DNA of 64,000 bases from Diphasiastrum complanatum (Eukaryota > Streptophyta > Lycopodiopsida > Lycopodiales > Lycopodiaceae), in assembly GCA_029204225.1 (NCBI GenBank), contig CM055100.1, positions 21,637,784 to 21,701,783 on the forward strand. The letters run 5' to 3'. The position numbers and the translations under genes were made by a program. Positions 1-13,236 of this stretch are shown in pieces. Every line of letters starts with the position of its first letter. The stretch's first letter is position 1. Under the pieces are notes generated by a model that was not told the origin of the DNA, made no database searches, and saw nothing but the letters and a program-made list of their open reading frames with translations.

Positions 1-1000
1 GAGAGTGCAGCTTCTGTATTTCCGTTGTAACTCAAGGCATAGTGCTTTGAGGCTTGAATGTATTTCAAAACTCTTTCTAGAGCTTTCCAGTGTTGTAGGC
101 TTGGATTGGACATGAATTGCGACAACATCCTTACATCATATGCTAGATCAGGTGGTGTGCAAATCATAGAGTACAAACCTATGATAGACTGATAGGAGTA
201 CTTGCACATTTCTTGCTTATCTACTTTTGTTATGAGACACATGTCTTTGGATAGCTTGCATCCTGGATCCATAGGAGTGTCTATGGGCTTGCAATCCTCC
301 ATGTTGTATCTTCGAAGTACATTAATTAAGTAGGATTGTTGGCTTATGGTGATCCTTTTTCTCGAGTGATCTCTGTGAATCTCCATTCCAAGTAGGTAAT
401 GGACTAGACCTAAATCAGTCATCTCAAACTCTGATGAGAGTAAGGACTTAGTTTCTTGCAACAACTGATTTGAATTGTTGATGATTAAAGAATCATCAAT
501 GTATAATGCTATTATAACATAGCTTGGCCCCTTTTGTTTTAGAAACACATTTGAATCTGCGGTGCAGGAGGTAAAGTCATGCTGCAACAAGAAACAATTT
601 ATTCTATCATATTAGGCCCTTGGAGCTTGCTTCAGACCGTATAATGCCTTATGCAATTTGCATAGTATTTGCTCCTTGCCTTGAGGGATGTAACCTTCTA
701 GTTGATAGATGTAGACATCTTATTGTATGTATCCATGTCGGAATGTCATCTCGACGTCCATCTGGTGAATATCCAGATCTTCTGCAGCAGATATAGCCAA
801 TAAAGTACGAATAGACTGATGTTTTACTACTGGACTGAAGGTCTCAAGGTAGTCTATCCCATATACTTGTTCAAAGCCTATAACCACTAGTCTAGCTTTC
901 CATGTGGATATAGATCTATCTGGCTTAAGCTTCAGCTTAAAGATCAACTTATAATCAGTTGGCTTACATCTGTAGGAGGAATGACAAGACTCCAGGTCTT
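1..1000 (-). pseudogene. Copia A reverse transcriptase / RNase H start (broken)
   Basis: Minus-strand reading gives WKARLVVIGFEQVYGIDYLE (near 880), DIHQMDVEMTF (motif A region, near 750), then, after a stop at 721-723, [14 protein letters not shown] and the catalytic box ALYIDDSL at about 490-510. The connection and RNase H start (RRYNMEDCKPIDTPMD, HWKALERVLKYIQ) run to base 1. YIDD is preserved but stop codons interrupt the frame. Remaining RNase H lies outside the window. Confidence 0.85.
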
Positions 1001-1379
1001 GTTTTTCATTAGAAATTGATGCTCAACATCCATGGCAGCTTTCCATTTGTCTACATCGGGCATTGACAATGCTTCTGCTACGGTGGCAGGTTCATCATGA
1101 CTGATGAAAGCCTGAGGGATGAAGCGGTCAGGCTGCTGTCGTTGTCACATAGATCTTCGAACTGTAGGTGCTTGATCAGATGATTTCCTTGCTAAATGAC
1201 TGGGATTGTAGTATTTTGCGGTTGAACGATCGTGGGTCTAGGCCCATCGACGGTAAGTGGAGCCGTTCAGACGAACTCTGTTGTTTGAACAATAGAAGTC
1301 ATAGCCTATCGATGGAAGGTGGAGTTGCTATGGTAGTCTCTTGTATTGGTTGCTTCTATTTGAAATCATAATACTTGTC

Positions 1380-2713
1380 TTCAAGGAAGACAACATCGCG
1401 ATTGACTGAGATCTAGCCCCTAACCACATCGTAAACACGATATGCCTTGTGTGAAGTTGAGTAGCCAATAAAGATGCTTTTACAACTTACTGGGTCCAGC
1501 TTGTTTCTCAGATCATATGACACTTGTGCATAGCAGAGACATCCAAAAACATGCAGGTATTTCAAACTTGGTTTGTAACCGTAGTAGGCTTCAAACGGTG
1601 TCTTGGAATTAACTGCTTTAGTGTTAGAGTAATTTCGTAGATAGCAAGCCGTAGAGATAGCTTCCACCCAAAAGGTTTGAGACAAATGTGAATTTACTGT
1701 CATGGATCGTGCAGCCTCCAACAATGTGCGATTCTTTCGCTCTGCTACTCCGTTCAGTTTGGAGTGTAGCTCGTAATAAACTGGTGGTGCAGGCCACATG
1801 AAGATAGGTAGTCCTTCATCTCATTTGACAAGAACTCTACCCCTGAATCAGGCTGTAGGGCCTTGATCCTCTGGCCAGTTTGATTCTCAGCGTATTGCTT
1901 GAAGTCTTTGAAGCAACGAAATGCTTCTGATTTGTCCTTAATGAACATTACACTGGCAAATCGGGAGTAATCATCAGTGAATGTGATAAAATACAGAGCT
2001 TGACCTAATGAAGGTATGCTCATAGGATCACACAGGTCACTATGTATCAATGACAAGATGGACTTCACCCTTTTGGCTTGTCCTTCGGAAAATCTCGTTC
2101 TAGGTTGTTTCCCTAGTAGACCATTTTCACAAATAGTCTGATTAGCTATGGTGACAACAATTATATTCATGTCGTTGACCATTTTATTGTGATGCATATA
2201 CAAGATTGAGCACATGTTCAAATGACCTAATCTTTGATGCCATAAATTTGCATTTGAAAAACTCACAAAAAGTGCAACATCATGACTCAGTATGTACAAA
2301 TTTTCTTCTCTGTAAGCAGAGAGAATTTCCTTTGAGTTCTCATCTAAATTAGTACATCGGTTGGAAGAGAACAAAGCTCTATAGCCCTGATCAGTGATCT
2401 TGCTAATAGATAAAAGGTTCTTTGTTAATCTGGGTACATAAATTACTCCGTTAAGCTGCCTAGTGATGCCATCAGAGAACTGCAGCTGAATAGATCTTTG
2501 GCATGAACTAGAGTCACCAAAGAAAATGTACTTTGATTCTGTAGTTGTGAGTGTAGAGAAGAGGTCCTTGCATGGCGTCATGTGCTGAGAAGCACCTAAA
2601 TCGAGATACAAATGATGGGCATCTCTACTGGATTGATCTTGTACCATCAGTGCCTTCTCTTCATCTTGAGATCCTTTGACTATGTCAGAGTTCCCTTCTT
2701 GGTGCTGCTGCAT
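1380..2713 (-). pseudogene. Copia A protease and integrase (broken)
   Basis: The protease begins near 2620 as YLDLGASQHM; the family motif is D-S/T-G-A, so the catalytic triplet is changed to DLG. A GAG-pre-integrase segment (LWHQRLGHLN) follows, then the integrase core with HSDLCDP, ITFTDDYSRF, PDSGVEF and, after a break near 1800, NGVAERKNRT, which supplies the D,D,E residues. The tail GCLCYAQV...FIGYSTSHKAYRVYD is the usual Copia post-core region. A frameshift near 1754-1799 and a stop near 1413 break it. Confidence 0.85.
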
Positions 2714-2714
2714 C

Positions 2715-3482
2715 TTCTTCTTCGCTTCATTGTGCTTGAGGATGCGATAGTCCTTGATGTCATGGTTGGTTCTTTTGCAATATCTGCAAAATAGTGTGGT
2801 CTTGGATGATGAGTGACTATACTATTGTTGTTGTTGTTGTTTTCTTATCCTTGAAGCCTTTCTTCTTCTTGGATTGCTGCTTGTTTGAATAGAGTTCCAT
2901 GGATTTGGTACTCGTAGATGTGGACAAGCTTTTCCTCCTAACTTCTTCCTACAGCAAACTTGCTGTCAAATTTTGGAGAGACAGAGTAGGGGTATTGCTC
3001 AGAAGCAACACTAAATTATTGTAGGAGATGGAAGACTAGCAAGAAAAGACATGGTGGAGTCTTCTTCTGAGATAGGGGAGCCTATTACAACCAGTTGGTT
3101 CAGCAATTGTTTGAACTCATTCAGATGGTCGCTGACTGAGGTGCTTTCACTCATTATGACTATTAGTACCTTCTTCCTCAAGAAGAGACAAGTCGAGACA
3201 TCTAAGCTCTCGTAGATGCTAGTGAGTGTGTCCCATGCTTCTTTGGAAATAGTGCGGTTGGATATATGAACAATTTGAGTGTCTTTAAGGTTTAGAGATA
3301 CAATGGCAAGAGCCTTGCCATCCTTGGCTTCCCAAGCTGGGAGCTGTTTGGTCTGGCTATAGAACCGTTGACGTATCCCCATAACTCCTTTTCAATCAGG
3401 ATCATCCTCATTTTGAACTTCCACATGTGGAGTCATCTCCATTGAATCTATTGATCAAGCGGATCTCTGAGGTGCCTTCCAT
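2715..3482 (-). pseudogene. Copia A gag with CCHC knuckle (broken)
   Basis: The probable start ATG is at 3482-3480, with a typical Copia gag opening (MEGTSEIRLINRFNGDD, then WKFKMRMILIEKELWGYV after a frameshift). A second frameshift leads into the gag segment at 3382-3011 (KEAWDTLTSIYES, VSDHLNEFKQLLNQL). The nucleocapsid knuckle at about 2755-2800 reads C-x2-C-x4-H-x4-Y: the last cysteine is replaced by tyrosine. Gag coats the RNA in the cytoplasmic particle; this copy cannot encode it. Confidence 0.8.
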
Positions 3483-3560
3483 AGTGATCAAAATTTTAGA
3501 CAAAAAATTTAGTATAGCTTTTGGAAAAAGATCTTGGACTCTAGTAATCCACTGAACAAT

Positions 3561-3572
3561 GCTCTGATACCA
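3561..3572 (-). other. Copia A primer binding site (initiator Met tRNA)
   Basis: The minus strand reads TGGTATCAGAGC, complementary to the 3' end of plant initiator tRNA-Met. Four bases further right the presumed 5' LTR ends in CA (plus strand TG at 3577). Confidence 0.8.
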
Positions 3573-3675
3573 CTTTTGTTGGTGTATGATGGTGGTCTAC
3601 TTGGTCTACAATTGATTGCGACTGCAGCAGAGCCGTGACGGAAGCAGAACACAAAGCAAAATCTATCTTAACCAG

Positions 3676-3990
3676 CATAAATATCTAGAAAATGTTCTAG
3701 AAAAATTTCATATGTTTGATTGCAAACCAATCTTGTGCTAATTCCAAAAGTGAAGTACTCGACTTAGCGAAGTACCCTTATCATTCACTTATAGGATCTT
3801 TAATGTATACCATGTTGTGCACCAGACCAGATCTAGCACACACTATTAGCACGTTAAGTCAATACACATCTAATCCTAGGATCTCGCATTGGAAAGCATG
3901 AAAGAGAGTGATGACATACATTCAAGGAAGTCTAGATCACATTTTATGTTATGATGGAAATGGCGCTATCGATCCACTCGTCCTAAGAGG
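3676..3990 (+). pseudogene. Copia RT-RNase H connection fragment
   Basis: An about 315-bp plus-strand scrap of another Copia pol: YLENVLEKFHMFDCKPI, then AKYPYHSLIGSLMYTMLCTRPDLA and STLSQYTSNPRISHWKA, a TGA, and RVMTYIQGSLDH. This matches the stretch between reverse transcriptase and RNase H. It abuts the Copia A LTR remnant on the opposite strand, so it is either an insertion in that LTR or a rearrangement junction. Confidence 0.75.
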
Positions 3991-5591
<1,601 letters not shown>

Positions 5592-6545
5592 GCACGAACA
5601 TACCTTGAGGTATTTTATAGAGATTATGGAAGGATCAATCAATTTGAGAACAATTGTCACATGGAAGATGACAAGGGAGAGTTATGCAATTATGGGCTAG
5701 TCAATCATGACATCTAGAGTGAAGAGAATATATACTTATCAAATGAGGATACTAGAGTAGCCCCTCAAGATAGACGTGTTGAGACCAATGACAAGAGACC
5801 CCCACCTTCAGAAAGAGGTGATTGGCTGGTGAGTCTTAGGAAAACCGCTAAGTCTCAGGAGGTGATATATTTTGCACCTAGTGATGAATACAATAGAATT
5901 ATACCTTGTGACAAGGATAGTGAAAGCAGCTTGAACCATGCAGAGGTGCATGAAATAGTATGGACAACCCTTGATGATTGCCTCTCTAGAGTTAAATCCA
6001 TGAATTTGGACCCAACAAATTATGATAGTAGGGAGGATGCTAGATCTACTGCATCTAATGTCTTTAATCATGAACTATTTGGTACACAAGAATTATTCAA
6101 AGAAAGCCAAGTGGTGATAGTCAAAATATTCCATTGGGATAATCAACTACCTAGATATGATTCAGACTATGAGAAAACTATAGAGGCAAGATACCCTCCT
6201 ACTAGACTATGCTCCCAATCAACCAATCGAAATGAAAGAAGAGGCATTGTATTTCCTAGAATAGATATGATTGTAGACAATATTAGTGAATCATATGAGG
6301 TAGGAGAAATGTTCAATACTACAGAATCAAAACTGGCATTACTATCTAAGAATCTAGATGAATATCAAAACCTTCAGCGTTATGGTCATCAAGAAAATTC
6401 AAATATAGATCTAAATCTCTTACCTTCCTACCTTGAGTATGATCATATTGATGAATTAGAAAAGGACATGGGAAAACAAATGAGTGCATATGATAGAATG
6501 GAACCGGATGACGAATACCCTAAAAACAAGATCAATAATGGGTAG
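5592..6545 (+). pseudogene. Unassigned acidic ORF, one internal TAG
   Basis: A single frame is open from 5592 (after a TGA) to the TAG at 6543-6545, broken only by TAG at 5715-5717. A plausible internal start is the ATG at 5661 (MEDDKGELCNYGLV); the longest stop-free part begins after 5717. The product is hydrophilic and rich in Asp, Glu and Asn, with no membrane segment, zinc motif or retroelement motif I recognise. An A14 run 150 bp downstream (about 6694-6708) could be a retroposition tail. It may be a decayed host-gene exon, an extra ORF of a transposon, or a retrocopy; I cannot choose. Confidence 0.4.
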
Positions 6546-7204
6546 TAGATGATTATCAAACCATCCATTCTTACCCTTGATTCCACTAGGGTGTAAGGAA
6601 CGATAAGTTTAATTTGAGTTCTATTTTCTGTCTATGATATTCATAGTTTTGTCGATAGATTGTTTTGCTACTTCATTCTATATATCGATTGAAAAAAAAA
6701 AAAAAGATGAATGTATGGATGGTTTCTTGTCTTTTATATAATAGATAAGTATGGTTGTGCAATGCAAGCGTTTAGATAATTTTTCTTATGAGCAAGGATA
6801 CATCAACTACTCACCATTATCTGAGCATCATGTTAGACACGATTTGATTGATTCATCTGTGGTGAGTAATTAAAGAAGTTATAATTCACAAAATGCCATG
6901 TCTATTATTGCATGCATTCAATACGCATTGTCTTTGCTTTAGGGTTGTATGCAATTATTTACAGTATTTTTAATGGCTACAATTACCAATGTTAAGAAAC
7001 TCTTTATCTACTTAGGATGGTTCTCTAATCTTTTAATCTTTTAATACTTAATTTATTAAGAATTTTTAGATTGAACTTTTTAATTTTTAGCTATGCTTAA
7101 CATAGTTATCTCAATATTTAATATATTGAATTTGTTAGGTTTGGTCCAATGTCTTTGCTAAGGCACTACTCCTTAAATTCAGTTGAAATGTTCTTTCCAC
7201 TGTT
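6546..7204. other. AT-rich non-coding stretch
   Basis: No gene seen. It holds the A14 run near 6694 and a palindrome CTATGCTTAACATAG at 7091-7105, the same motif family found many times at 56.4-59.7 kb. Confidence 0.5.
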
Positions 7205-7545
7205 ATCAATCCTTATCCATTGCTACTGATATGGACATTTCTAAGTGAAAAAGTATGCAATGCCTTAAATTCAGAAAATTGATTGTCGTCATTATATACA
7301 AAGTTGCAGATGGGCAACTCTCATTAGCTGAAATATAAATCAAATCATAAATGTACGTTTGTTTATTAAATCGATTCTTGAATATAATTTTTTTATACTT
7401 TAAAAATTTTACAAAGATCATATTTTTATAACATTTTTAAATTTCATACACAAACTATTCATGAAAGTTCAAAAGGCCATGGTGTTGGGTTTAAACTGCC
7501 AAGATTTGATGATTGCCAAAATTTCTATTGCTCCGAGAACAAGTA
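7205..7545 (+). pseudogene. Partial copy 1 of the methyltransferase-gene family (two exon relics)
   Basis: Two segments match the better-preserved locus at 58.6-58.95 kb on the same strand and in the same order. The first (about 7230-7335) reads MQCLKFRKL then KVADGQLSLAEI, against MQRIKFSEL and RVADGQLSLVEM in the other copy. The second (about 7455-7545) reads MKVQKAMVLGLNCQDL, against VQEAMITGLNCKDF. The intervening intron-like DNA is AT-rich in both. An in-frame TAA and truncation after about 7550 show decay. The catalytic exons of the other locus are absent here. Confidence 0.5.
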
Positions 7546-7933
7546 TTTTTTTCACTTCTAATTCTATTTAAAAACATGATATGTTTTTCCATTTAGCCAT
7601 GTTGAAAGTAGTCTTCCAATTTTTTGCCATGTTGATTGTAGTCTTAGACAATGCAAACATTCATTAAACAATCTACAAAATTCAAATCAATAGATTTGAT
7701 TGAAACAAGAAGGAGACAAGTACATTGGAATTTGATAATATTATTAAATGAAATAGATCTCTTGGATTGAATTCAATATAAGATTAGAATGTACATGTAG
7801 TGAATGTGGAGCACAAATCACTAATTGCAAAAATGATGACTATGCACTCTCTCTCGTCGATATGATATGGCTGCACTGAATTGATTTGTATAACTAAATA
7901 TACAGATATATAAATATAAATAATTAAATAAAA

Positions 7934-7937
7934 GTGT

Positions 7938-8010
<73 letters not shown>
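7934..8010. repeat. (GT)n microsatellite
   Basis: About 77 bp of GT dinucleotides with a TATG interruption near each end. The His-Thr repeat frame on the other strand is an artefact. Confidence 0.97.
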
Positions 8011-8011
<1 letters not shown>

Positions 8012-9299
8012 TCACGCATGTATTTTTACATGTTTTTTTTTAGTGAAGTGAAGAACATGTGCACTTAAGAAAGAGGGATAACTAGTCAATAGCAAGTGCT
8101 CACACTTTCATGAATGCTTGTAAATGTTATTACTTAGTCCAACACTCTCCCTTAATGGCAACTTTAGTAGAGAATTGATGTCATGTCTTTAAAGAAAAAA
8201 CTATTAGAGCACAATTTGTCTACGTAATTTCGTTACATGATTCATCTACTCAACTTTTTAGTCCTAAGATCTATGCATGTATATGCTTATATATCATGAT
8301 CATAGTCAAATGCCCTAACTTGTGAATCTATCTTGCAATATGACTCATCAAAGATGATACACTCTTGCACCTGAGAGACCGCAAGGTGACTGTAGCAAGT
8401 TTTCCTATCCACCTTCAACCATATATCTAAGCAATGAGCTACAAAACACCACTTTATATAGTGGATTCTAGGGCACTTGGCCTCAAAGCCTATTGGCCAA
8501 TTCCTATTTCCCTTTTATTTAAATTTGAATTTTGGGGAGAACACACTTTAATTCACTAACTTGACTATTAGGCCCAACGACATTTCATTCTCACAATTTG
8601 GTGAATAATCAAATAACTATGTAACCATCGGGTTGGAGTTACACACACATGGTATTAACTACTTATAAATCGACGATCTAACTAAGAATAGGACTGACTC
8701 GAAGTCTACAAATCTCTCAATAGTATCCCTTACCAAGATTAGTGGTGGTCCCACAACACTCTGCGAGGATTTTCCACTTGGGGCTCTGGATTGCCTTGCG
8801 GTAGACTTTTATTAAATGGTACTATACCTTTTCCATTGTAGGCGCTCAACATTATGGTCACAGGCGTGTGGATAAAAGCATTTGTCTGCCCCTTCCAACC
8901 AATTTGACATCGTCTATGTCACAAATTTTCTTTTCCATGCTCCACCTAGGAATGCCGCACGGTAGTGCAACTTTGCACGGGGCACTTGATCTTGAAGTTG
9001 CTCAAGCGATATTGGCTTATTTGGATCGAATGCTAGTGCAAGTAGTCAATCATCCCATCTTGTTGATATTCTTGCAAGATAGGTCAAGTCTTGAGCTTAT
9101 AATACCAATTGCCTAACCATCGGGGCCAGGTGCTATAGTGCATAGCTATAGAGGGCTCGATGAAAATCAACTAAAATACTCCAATTAAAATTTTGATGAA
9201 TTATTGGCCAATTCAAAGTGTGGATTGTGATCTTATTTATTGGTACTCCACACCCAACCCCTTTATTTCTTCGTGGCGTTGGGACATAATACGGATTAA
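8011..9299. other. Non-coding stretch, no gene recognised
   Basis: One 82-codon open frame (8868-9116) shows no recognisable motif. The DNA before 9290 may be LTR or UTR debris of the Copia relic that follows, but no terminal repeat pair was found. Confidence 0.35.
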
Positions 9300-10135
9300 G
9301 TCGAACTCATGTGGATGCTTTGCCACAAATGCTTGGATTTCCATCATAATTTCTATTGCTCGTTTTTTCAATTGGCAAGTTCTTCAAGTAGATGTCTCTA
9401 ATGCATTTTTAAATGGATATCTAGAAGAAGAGATTTATATGGATCAGCCTATTGGGTCCATCCATGACAAAGACAAAGTTTGCTTGCTCTTCAAAAGTCT
9501 ATATGGACTAAAGCAAGCTCCAAGGTCATGGTATTCTCGACTTAACACCTTTCTTGAGTCACTAGGATTTAATCTTAGTAACTATGATCCTTCCTTGTAT
9601 GTCAAGTTTTTTGATAGAGATATTGTCATCCTTCTTATTTATGTTGATGATATCATTTTAACAGGAAGTTGTATCAAGTTAGTTGAGGAAACCAAGATTG
9701 CACTTGGAAAAAAGTTCAAGATGCAAGATCTTGGAAAAATTCACTACATATTAGGATTAGAGATTGACCTTCTTAGAGATAAAGCTTTGTATGTCAATCC
9801 AAGTATGCACTTTCAATGTTAAAAAAGTTCAATATGTTAGATTGTAAGAGTACAGAAACTCCTATAGAGCAAAATGTAAAACACCCTAATAAAGGTGATG
9901 AAAGATCCTTCATGGACATCACTCTTTTTAGGAGTCTTATAGGCTCTTTAATTTGGCTCATAATAACTAGACTTGACATAAGCTTTAGTGTTCATAAGTT
10001 GTGCCAGGCTATGCAAAATCCTACTATTTATCATTGGAAAATGGCCAAGAGAGTACTTGGAGTTCAAGTGTCCGTAGATCTCTTCAATGGAGATAATGCA
10101 TTTCTGGCAGGAGACAATAAAGCTTGTTATTGAAA
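9300..10135 (+). pseudogene. Copia reverse transcriptase relic
   Basis: Motif A is clear (WQVLQVDVSNAFLNGYLEEE), as are LKQAPRSWYSRLNTFL and the catalytic box LLIYVDDIIL near 9640-9665. A frameshift at about 9820 moves the reading to MLKKFNMLDCKSTETPIEQ...SFMDITLFRSLIGSLIW, the connection to RNase H. RNase H is reduced to a scrap ending at a TGA near 10133. The sequence closely resembles the Copia 1 polyprotein (same DERSFMDITLFR block), so it is an older, 5'- and 3'-truncated member of that lineage. Confidence 0.85.
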
Positions 10136-10499
10136 ATTCATATCCAGTTGCAATTATAGTGTTCTCCACCAAATTTACTTCCAACTAGAGAAATGGATTT
10201 AGAGATCATAGAAAAGAGAGACCCTGAGCTTCAACAATAATTCTCAAGTTGAGTGGTTTATATATTATCAAACATGATGTATACATTTAATTAGATGACA
10301 TTATACAAAATTACATTGTTCAAATTCTATGGATCTTCAATTTCGATGGATGTTCTTATGTCTTTGTATTTTATATGCCCTTCGTGCCTTGCTCTTAACT
10401 ACACAAGAGAAATTGTTTAAGTTCATTTACCTTGTAAAACCGATTCACTAAGAAATAGAAAAAATGAGAATTTTCATATGGCATAGCATACCTTAACAC

Positions 10500-11270
10500 T
10501 ATTCAATCAAAATTGATAGTACTGAGGTAGACCGAATTGCAATATGTCTAGGTGTGGTCGAATGTGATTGAGACACCAATCTTCCTCAACCTCAACCATA
10601 GGAAGAATGTTGTCTTTTCTTTTTACTATTATTTGAAGTTTCTCTTGATGGTTTATTGCAAAATCTTGATCAAGTGGCTTCCACTCATTTTTTGCATTTT
10701 ATCCATCTTCTATAATATAGCAGCAAAGTGAGCATCGATGTGATATCTAAATGTCATTGATGAGTTAAATACTCTGCAATCAACTTGCTAATTTTGTTTC
10801 GTATCTCAACCATCATCCAACAACTTGACGATTATTTCATCACTCAAATCCTTAGAAATAAACATTTTTTTCCATCACCAAATATTGCATTTGGAAAAAA
10901 AAATCAACAAAAATAGAAAAAAGTAGATACTAACTTAATCTATTATTCTTTGAACCTGTGCCACATTTTAATATACTCTGAATATCCATATAAAGTCTAG
11001 ATCGAAAACTTTCTGAAATTGTTGAATCTATAGAAATCCATTCCTCACTCGAAAAATCTGATAGAGAATATGGCTCTAATCTACCCACTAAACCATTTTT
11101 ATCAGTAATATAGGTCGGATCATAAAAAAAGACTCCCGACTATAAGGATTTTGAAGAATGACCTTTATATTGTAAAATATCGATATCAGAATGTATGACA
11201 TCAATTATTCCTACAATCGATTGAAATGATTGCCATTGAACGAAATTTGATGGATACAAATATGCAAAAC
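10500..11270 (-). pseudogene. Unassigned coding relic, probably two exons
   Basis: The minus strand from about 11268 to 10968 reads in one frame with a single stop: GFAYLYPSNFVQWQSFQSIV, then SGVFFYDPTYITDKNGLVGR and FSSEEWISIDSTISESF. After an AT-rich gap, 10860-10520 gives FISKDLSDEIIVKLLDDG, FRYHIDAHFAAIL, then WKPLDQDFAINHQEKLQ and MVEVEEDWCLNHIRPHLDIL with stops and frameshifts. The composition is protein-like and no retroelement motif is visible. It may be a decayed host gene or an accessory ORF of a transposon. No function assigned. Confidence 0.4.
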
Positions 11271-11288
11271 CAACAAAAGCAACATGGC

Positions 11289-11445
11289 TCAAACTGAGGA
11301 AATCTTACTGCCACCATGAGACTTACATCCTCCATCTAGCTAGGCTGACATCCTATCAGGCACTTACAAGCACAAACATGTAAAGCTGACATAAATGAGC
11401 GACTGAGGCTCAACATGAGGAAATCTTACTGCCACCATAAGATTG
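11289..11445. repeat. Short direct repeat pair, about 120-bp spacing
   Basis: The block GAGGAAATCTTACTGCCACC with flanking similarity occurs near 11296 and again near 11417. Region 11450-12430 has no supported gene. Confidence 0.6.
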
Positions 11446-12437
11446 TAACCTCGCTAGATAGACAACTAGTAGACAATGACAAGTCAATGAACATAAATGA
11501 CTACTTTGTTTCATTGTAATAAATGCACAACCACATAAAACTTTGACTCAGATCTAGACTCACATGACAAGGCAACATGCAATCCCACACACATTCATGC
11601 AAACCAACACAAATGATAAAGCGTCAAATACATAACCAAGGCCTGCCCATAAGTGGTATCCTGTCGTACCAACACCTGTGCCACCTGCAGATCCGCTGCT
11701 ACACCACTGGTCACCAAATCAGTTCCTCGACCATGGCCTTCACCTGTACCAAGATGCTCTCACGTCCAAGCATATCATATAGATGTCCTCATACATCATC
11801 CAAGGTCAACCATCTCGAACCAATGAGCGCTCCAGGCCTCATCCCTGATGTATTTTCCAAACAAAGCTATGCTCCAAGCCGCTTTGCCCTGACATCCTAT
11901 CCAATAAGCTCTAAAAGTTGATCCCCATCCATTCCCCATGTTACAAGCACAAGAGTCTACCAAGGACTCAATGAATGAATGTACACAAACCTCACCATAG
12001 GCTATACCTGAGTAGCTCGCCCACCTCCCAGAGATACTGATGATGATCTGCCTGTCCTACATCCCATGTAGGTTCAACTTTCCATGCTTGACGTTGTCAA
12101 CTCTAATTTGACCAGTCTATAGGCCTCCCACTAAGGAGCCTATCTCCCCACAACATCCATCATAGCGCCCAAGCCAAAGCAAATGCAAACTAGATCCACT
12201 ATCATGATGAATAACTCACCCACGATCCATAGCATATCAGGTAGGACAGCTCACCAAGTATCCATTATCCACTGATAGCTCCCCAAGAATCTGTCCACAT
12301 GTAGTGCAACTAGACTCCAACTGGATCTAACCAAAAGCTGCATCCTGCTTACCAAAAGATGATGGATAGAAATAACATGTGACGCCAACCTGGAGATAAC
12401 TGTGCATATAACCATGCAGCTCCTGTAATGCACTCCA

Positions 12438-13060
12438 TGATTGTGATATTGTTCTGTTTGCGTCACACATATTTCCCACGTCTTACTGAATTTCAGTTAC
12501 TCTAAGATGGATTTTCAGGCATCACCAGCAAGCAACAATGTTGACTAATGTGTGCAGGAAATTGGCCGAAGCTATTAAGCATAAGTTTTAGTAGAACTTC
12601 CTTCAAAACTGAATGAGCTATGTGTTCAGATAATGAGATTTTTTTATGCTCTTTTTGTTTGCTTCCTGCGATAAGAACTAATCCTCTCTATTTGATTTAA
12701 AAGAATCTTTAGTTAATGTGATTCTATTTGATGAATTTGTTTGCTAGTTGATGTCTGATCTGATTGCTTATCTGATACCTGAAGAGCCTGAAAGATAAAG
12801 TAATCTTTATAACCGCAGACCTTGACCAAATTGTTTCATCATTGGTGTTCCCGGATGCCAATTTACCCAAATATCTTTGGATAACTAGATATGTCATTGT
12901 AGTATTCATTGTGAATATTACACATCTCAGTCCGTTTACCATCATATATACAGTTACCATGAAAAAGATGAGATTATTCTCTCTCTTGGAGAACGATCAA
13001 ACCTTTTATACTATTTAATCCATCAATTTTTTGGAAATCTATAATGACTAGGCCACCACA
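12438..13060 (+). repeat. G1 5' LTR (5'-truncated)
   Basis: About 520 bp (12438-12950) matches the reverse complement of 22370-22870 with many substitutions. The right end, CCACCACA at 13060, closes with CA five bases before the primer site. Compared with the G3 LTR, roughly the first 390 bp are missing. Confidence 0.7.
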
Positions 13061-13065
13061 TAATT

Positions 13066-13080
13066 TGGCGCCGTTGTCGG
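13066..13080 (+). other. Primer binding site for tRNA-Asp
   Basis: TGGCGCCGTTGTCGG is complementary, with one mismatch (T for C), to the 3' end of plant tRNA-Asp. This site is used by Athila/Tat-type Gypsy elements. Confidence 0.8.
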
Positions 13081-13236
13081 AGAGATGAATTTCACCTTTT
13101 GCAATATTTTTAAGTGTATTACATCTACGAATCTTTCTCATGTAATGCATGCCAAAAACATACTCTGAAGCAATTATTGAACAGAAACATTTAGAGCGTG
13201 CACAATGATTAGAAGCATATAGGAAAAGATTTATAC

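Larger units (their letters stand above)
1..3576 (-). mobile_element. Copia A: decayed Ty1/copia retrotransposon, 5' part in window
   Basis: Reading leftward on the minus strand are a Met-tRNA primer site (about 3572), gag, CCHC knuckle, protease, integrase, reverse transcriptase and the start of RNase H, which is the Copia order. The 3' end and 3' LTR lie beyond base 1. Every domain carries stops or frameshifts, so the copy is dead. The 5' LTR should begin at 3577 and run right, but only about 100 bp can be followed before an unrelated plus-strand Copia piece. Confidence 0.9.

Noticed and set aside
7821-8015. His-Thr repeat ORF on the minus strand
   Set aside because: Translation of the (GT)n microsatellite.
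8868-9116. 82-codon plus-strand ORF as a gene
   Set aside because: No motif, no homologue recognised; probably chance in non-coding DNA.
11577-11921. 114-codon ORF as a gene
   Set aside because: No recognisable motif, composition looks random, and no supporting neighbour or splice signals.
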